Assembly (NCBI GenBank): GCA_022447885.1
Contig: JAKUTA010000060.1
Location: forward strand, 1 to 6,967
From: Candidatus Poseidoniales archaeon
GTDB lineage: Archaea; Thermoplasmatota; Poseidoniia; Poseidoniales; Thalassarchaeaceae
Direction of reading: 5' to 3'
DNA length: 6,967 nt
This document shows positions 6,650 to 6,967 of the stretch, piece by piece (within the stretch, counting starts at the first letter, position 1; the number at the start of each line of letters is the position of its first letter). A program made the position numbers and the translations under genes. The notes under the pieces are model-generated. The model did no database searches. It was not told where the DNA came from and saw only the letters and a program-made list of their open reading frames with translations.

Positions 6650-6967
6650 TCAGAAGCCCATGCCACCCATGCCGCCCATACCACCCATGTCGGGCATCCC
6701 GCCACCCGAATCCTTGTGCTCGGGGTCATCAGCGATGAGCGTCTCTGTGGTGAGCACAAGCCCGGCGATCGACCCAGCCGCCTGCAGGGCGTTGCGGGTC
6801 ACCTTCACCGGGTCGATGATGCCCGCCTCGAGCATGTCGACGTAGTCGTTGGTGCGGGCGTTGAACCCGAAGTTGGGGTCGTCGCTGGCGAGCACAGTGG
6901 TGACCACCTCGGCGCCATCTACCCCGGCGTTCTCAGCTATCTGAGTCAAGGGCGCTGACAGCGCGTC
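6650..6967 (-). CDS. groEL: Group I chaperonin GroEL, C-terminal part (gene start outside window)
   Basis: The last 105 residues of a GroEL/Hsp60 chaperonin, which folds proteins in an ATP-driven double-ring chamber in the cytosol. The visible part is the C-terminal half of the equatorial domain: APLTQIAENAG, then YVDMLEAGIIDPVKVTRNAL (about residues 42-61), then AAGSIAGLVLTTE, matching group I GroEL closely and not the thermosome. It ends with a flexible tail rich in GGM repeats (coded by 9-base repeats near 6657-6689) and a final MGF instead of the common MDF/MGM. The open frame runs without interruption to base 6967, so the gene is cut only by the window edge; a TTG at 6949 is internal. 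purL follows 115 bases downstream on the same strand. Whether groES lies upstream, as in bacterial operons, cannot be seen. Confidence 0.95.
   Translation of the reverse strand, partial: DALSAPLTQIAENAGVDGAEVVTTVLASDDPNFGFNARTNDYVDMLEAGIIDPVKVTRNALQAAGSIAGLVLTTETLIADDPEHKDSGGGMPDMGGMGGMGGMGF

Noticed and set aside
6657..6691. 9-base tandem repeats near the right edge
   Set aside because: They encode the normal GGM-repeat tail of GroEL and need no other explanation.
6535..6759. N-terminal extension of PurL into groEL
   Set aside because: It is out of frame with the GroEL tail (the GGM repeats read as WVVWAAWVAWA) and the PurS-like start with a ribosome site is at 6534.
1..6967. CRISPR array, toxin-antitoxin pair, phage or transposon genes, tRNA
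   Set aside because: I looked for regularly spaced repeats, small paired genes, integrase or transposase motifs and cloverleaf-like sequence and found none.

Overview
The window holds six protein-coding genes on about 60% G+C DNA, packed with almost no spare sequence. From left to right: the 3' part of an M28 zinc aminopeptidase/carboxypeptidase gene (+); a compact membrane M50 (site-2-protease type) metalloprotease gene (-); an unrecognised small zinc-ribbon protein gene (+); and a leftward block read groEL (3' part only) -> purL -> purQ (-). No tRNA, rRNA, CRISPR array, insertion sequence or phage gene was seen.

Organism: the signals are mixed. The M50 protease, with an 'FSQRELKDL' entry to the first helix, HELGHK, a 'CWAEFR' stretch after it and no PDZ domain, resembles the archaeal (euryarchaeal) form. 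The chaperonin C-terminus is clearly the group I (bacterial GroEL) type with a GGM tail. PurL is the intermediate, PurS-fused form of about 1000 residues with a separate PurQ, found in some bacteria such as deltaproteobacteria. An uncultured marine euryarchaeon (Poseidoniales-like, a group rich in peptidases) with a laterally acquired GroEL is my leading guess, but a bacterium cannot be excluded from this window.

Layout: the M28 and M50 genes converge tail to tail with only 5 bases between their stop codons. M50 and the zinc-ribbon gene diverge from a short region of about 90 bases that carries a clear Shine-Dalgarno site for M50 and a short inverted repeat. The zinc-ribbon gene and purQ converge across 37 bases containing a 7-bp inverted repeat that may act as a bidirectional terminator. 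purL and purQ overlap by one base (TGATG) and look translationally coupled. groEL ends 115 bases before purL, and this gap carries two near-identical 12-mers exactly 20 bases apart.

Function: PurL and PurQ are the two subunits of formylglycinamidine ribonucleotide amidotransferase (step 4 of de novo purine synthesis). PurQ makes ammonia from glutamine and PurL uses it with ATP. GroEL upstream may be co-transcribed with them or may simply be a neighbour. The two peptidases and the zinc-ribbon protein have no evident link to purine synthesis. Most of the window is ordinary housekeeping. The items worth a second look are the mixed archaeal/bacterial gene content, the 20-base-spaced repeat between groEL and purL, and the unrecognised zinc-ribbon protein.
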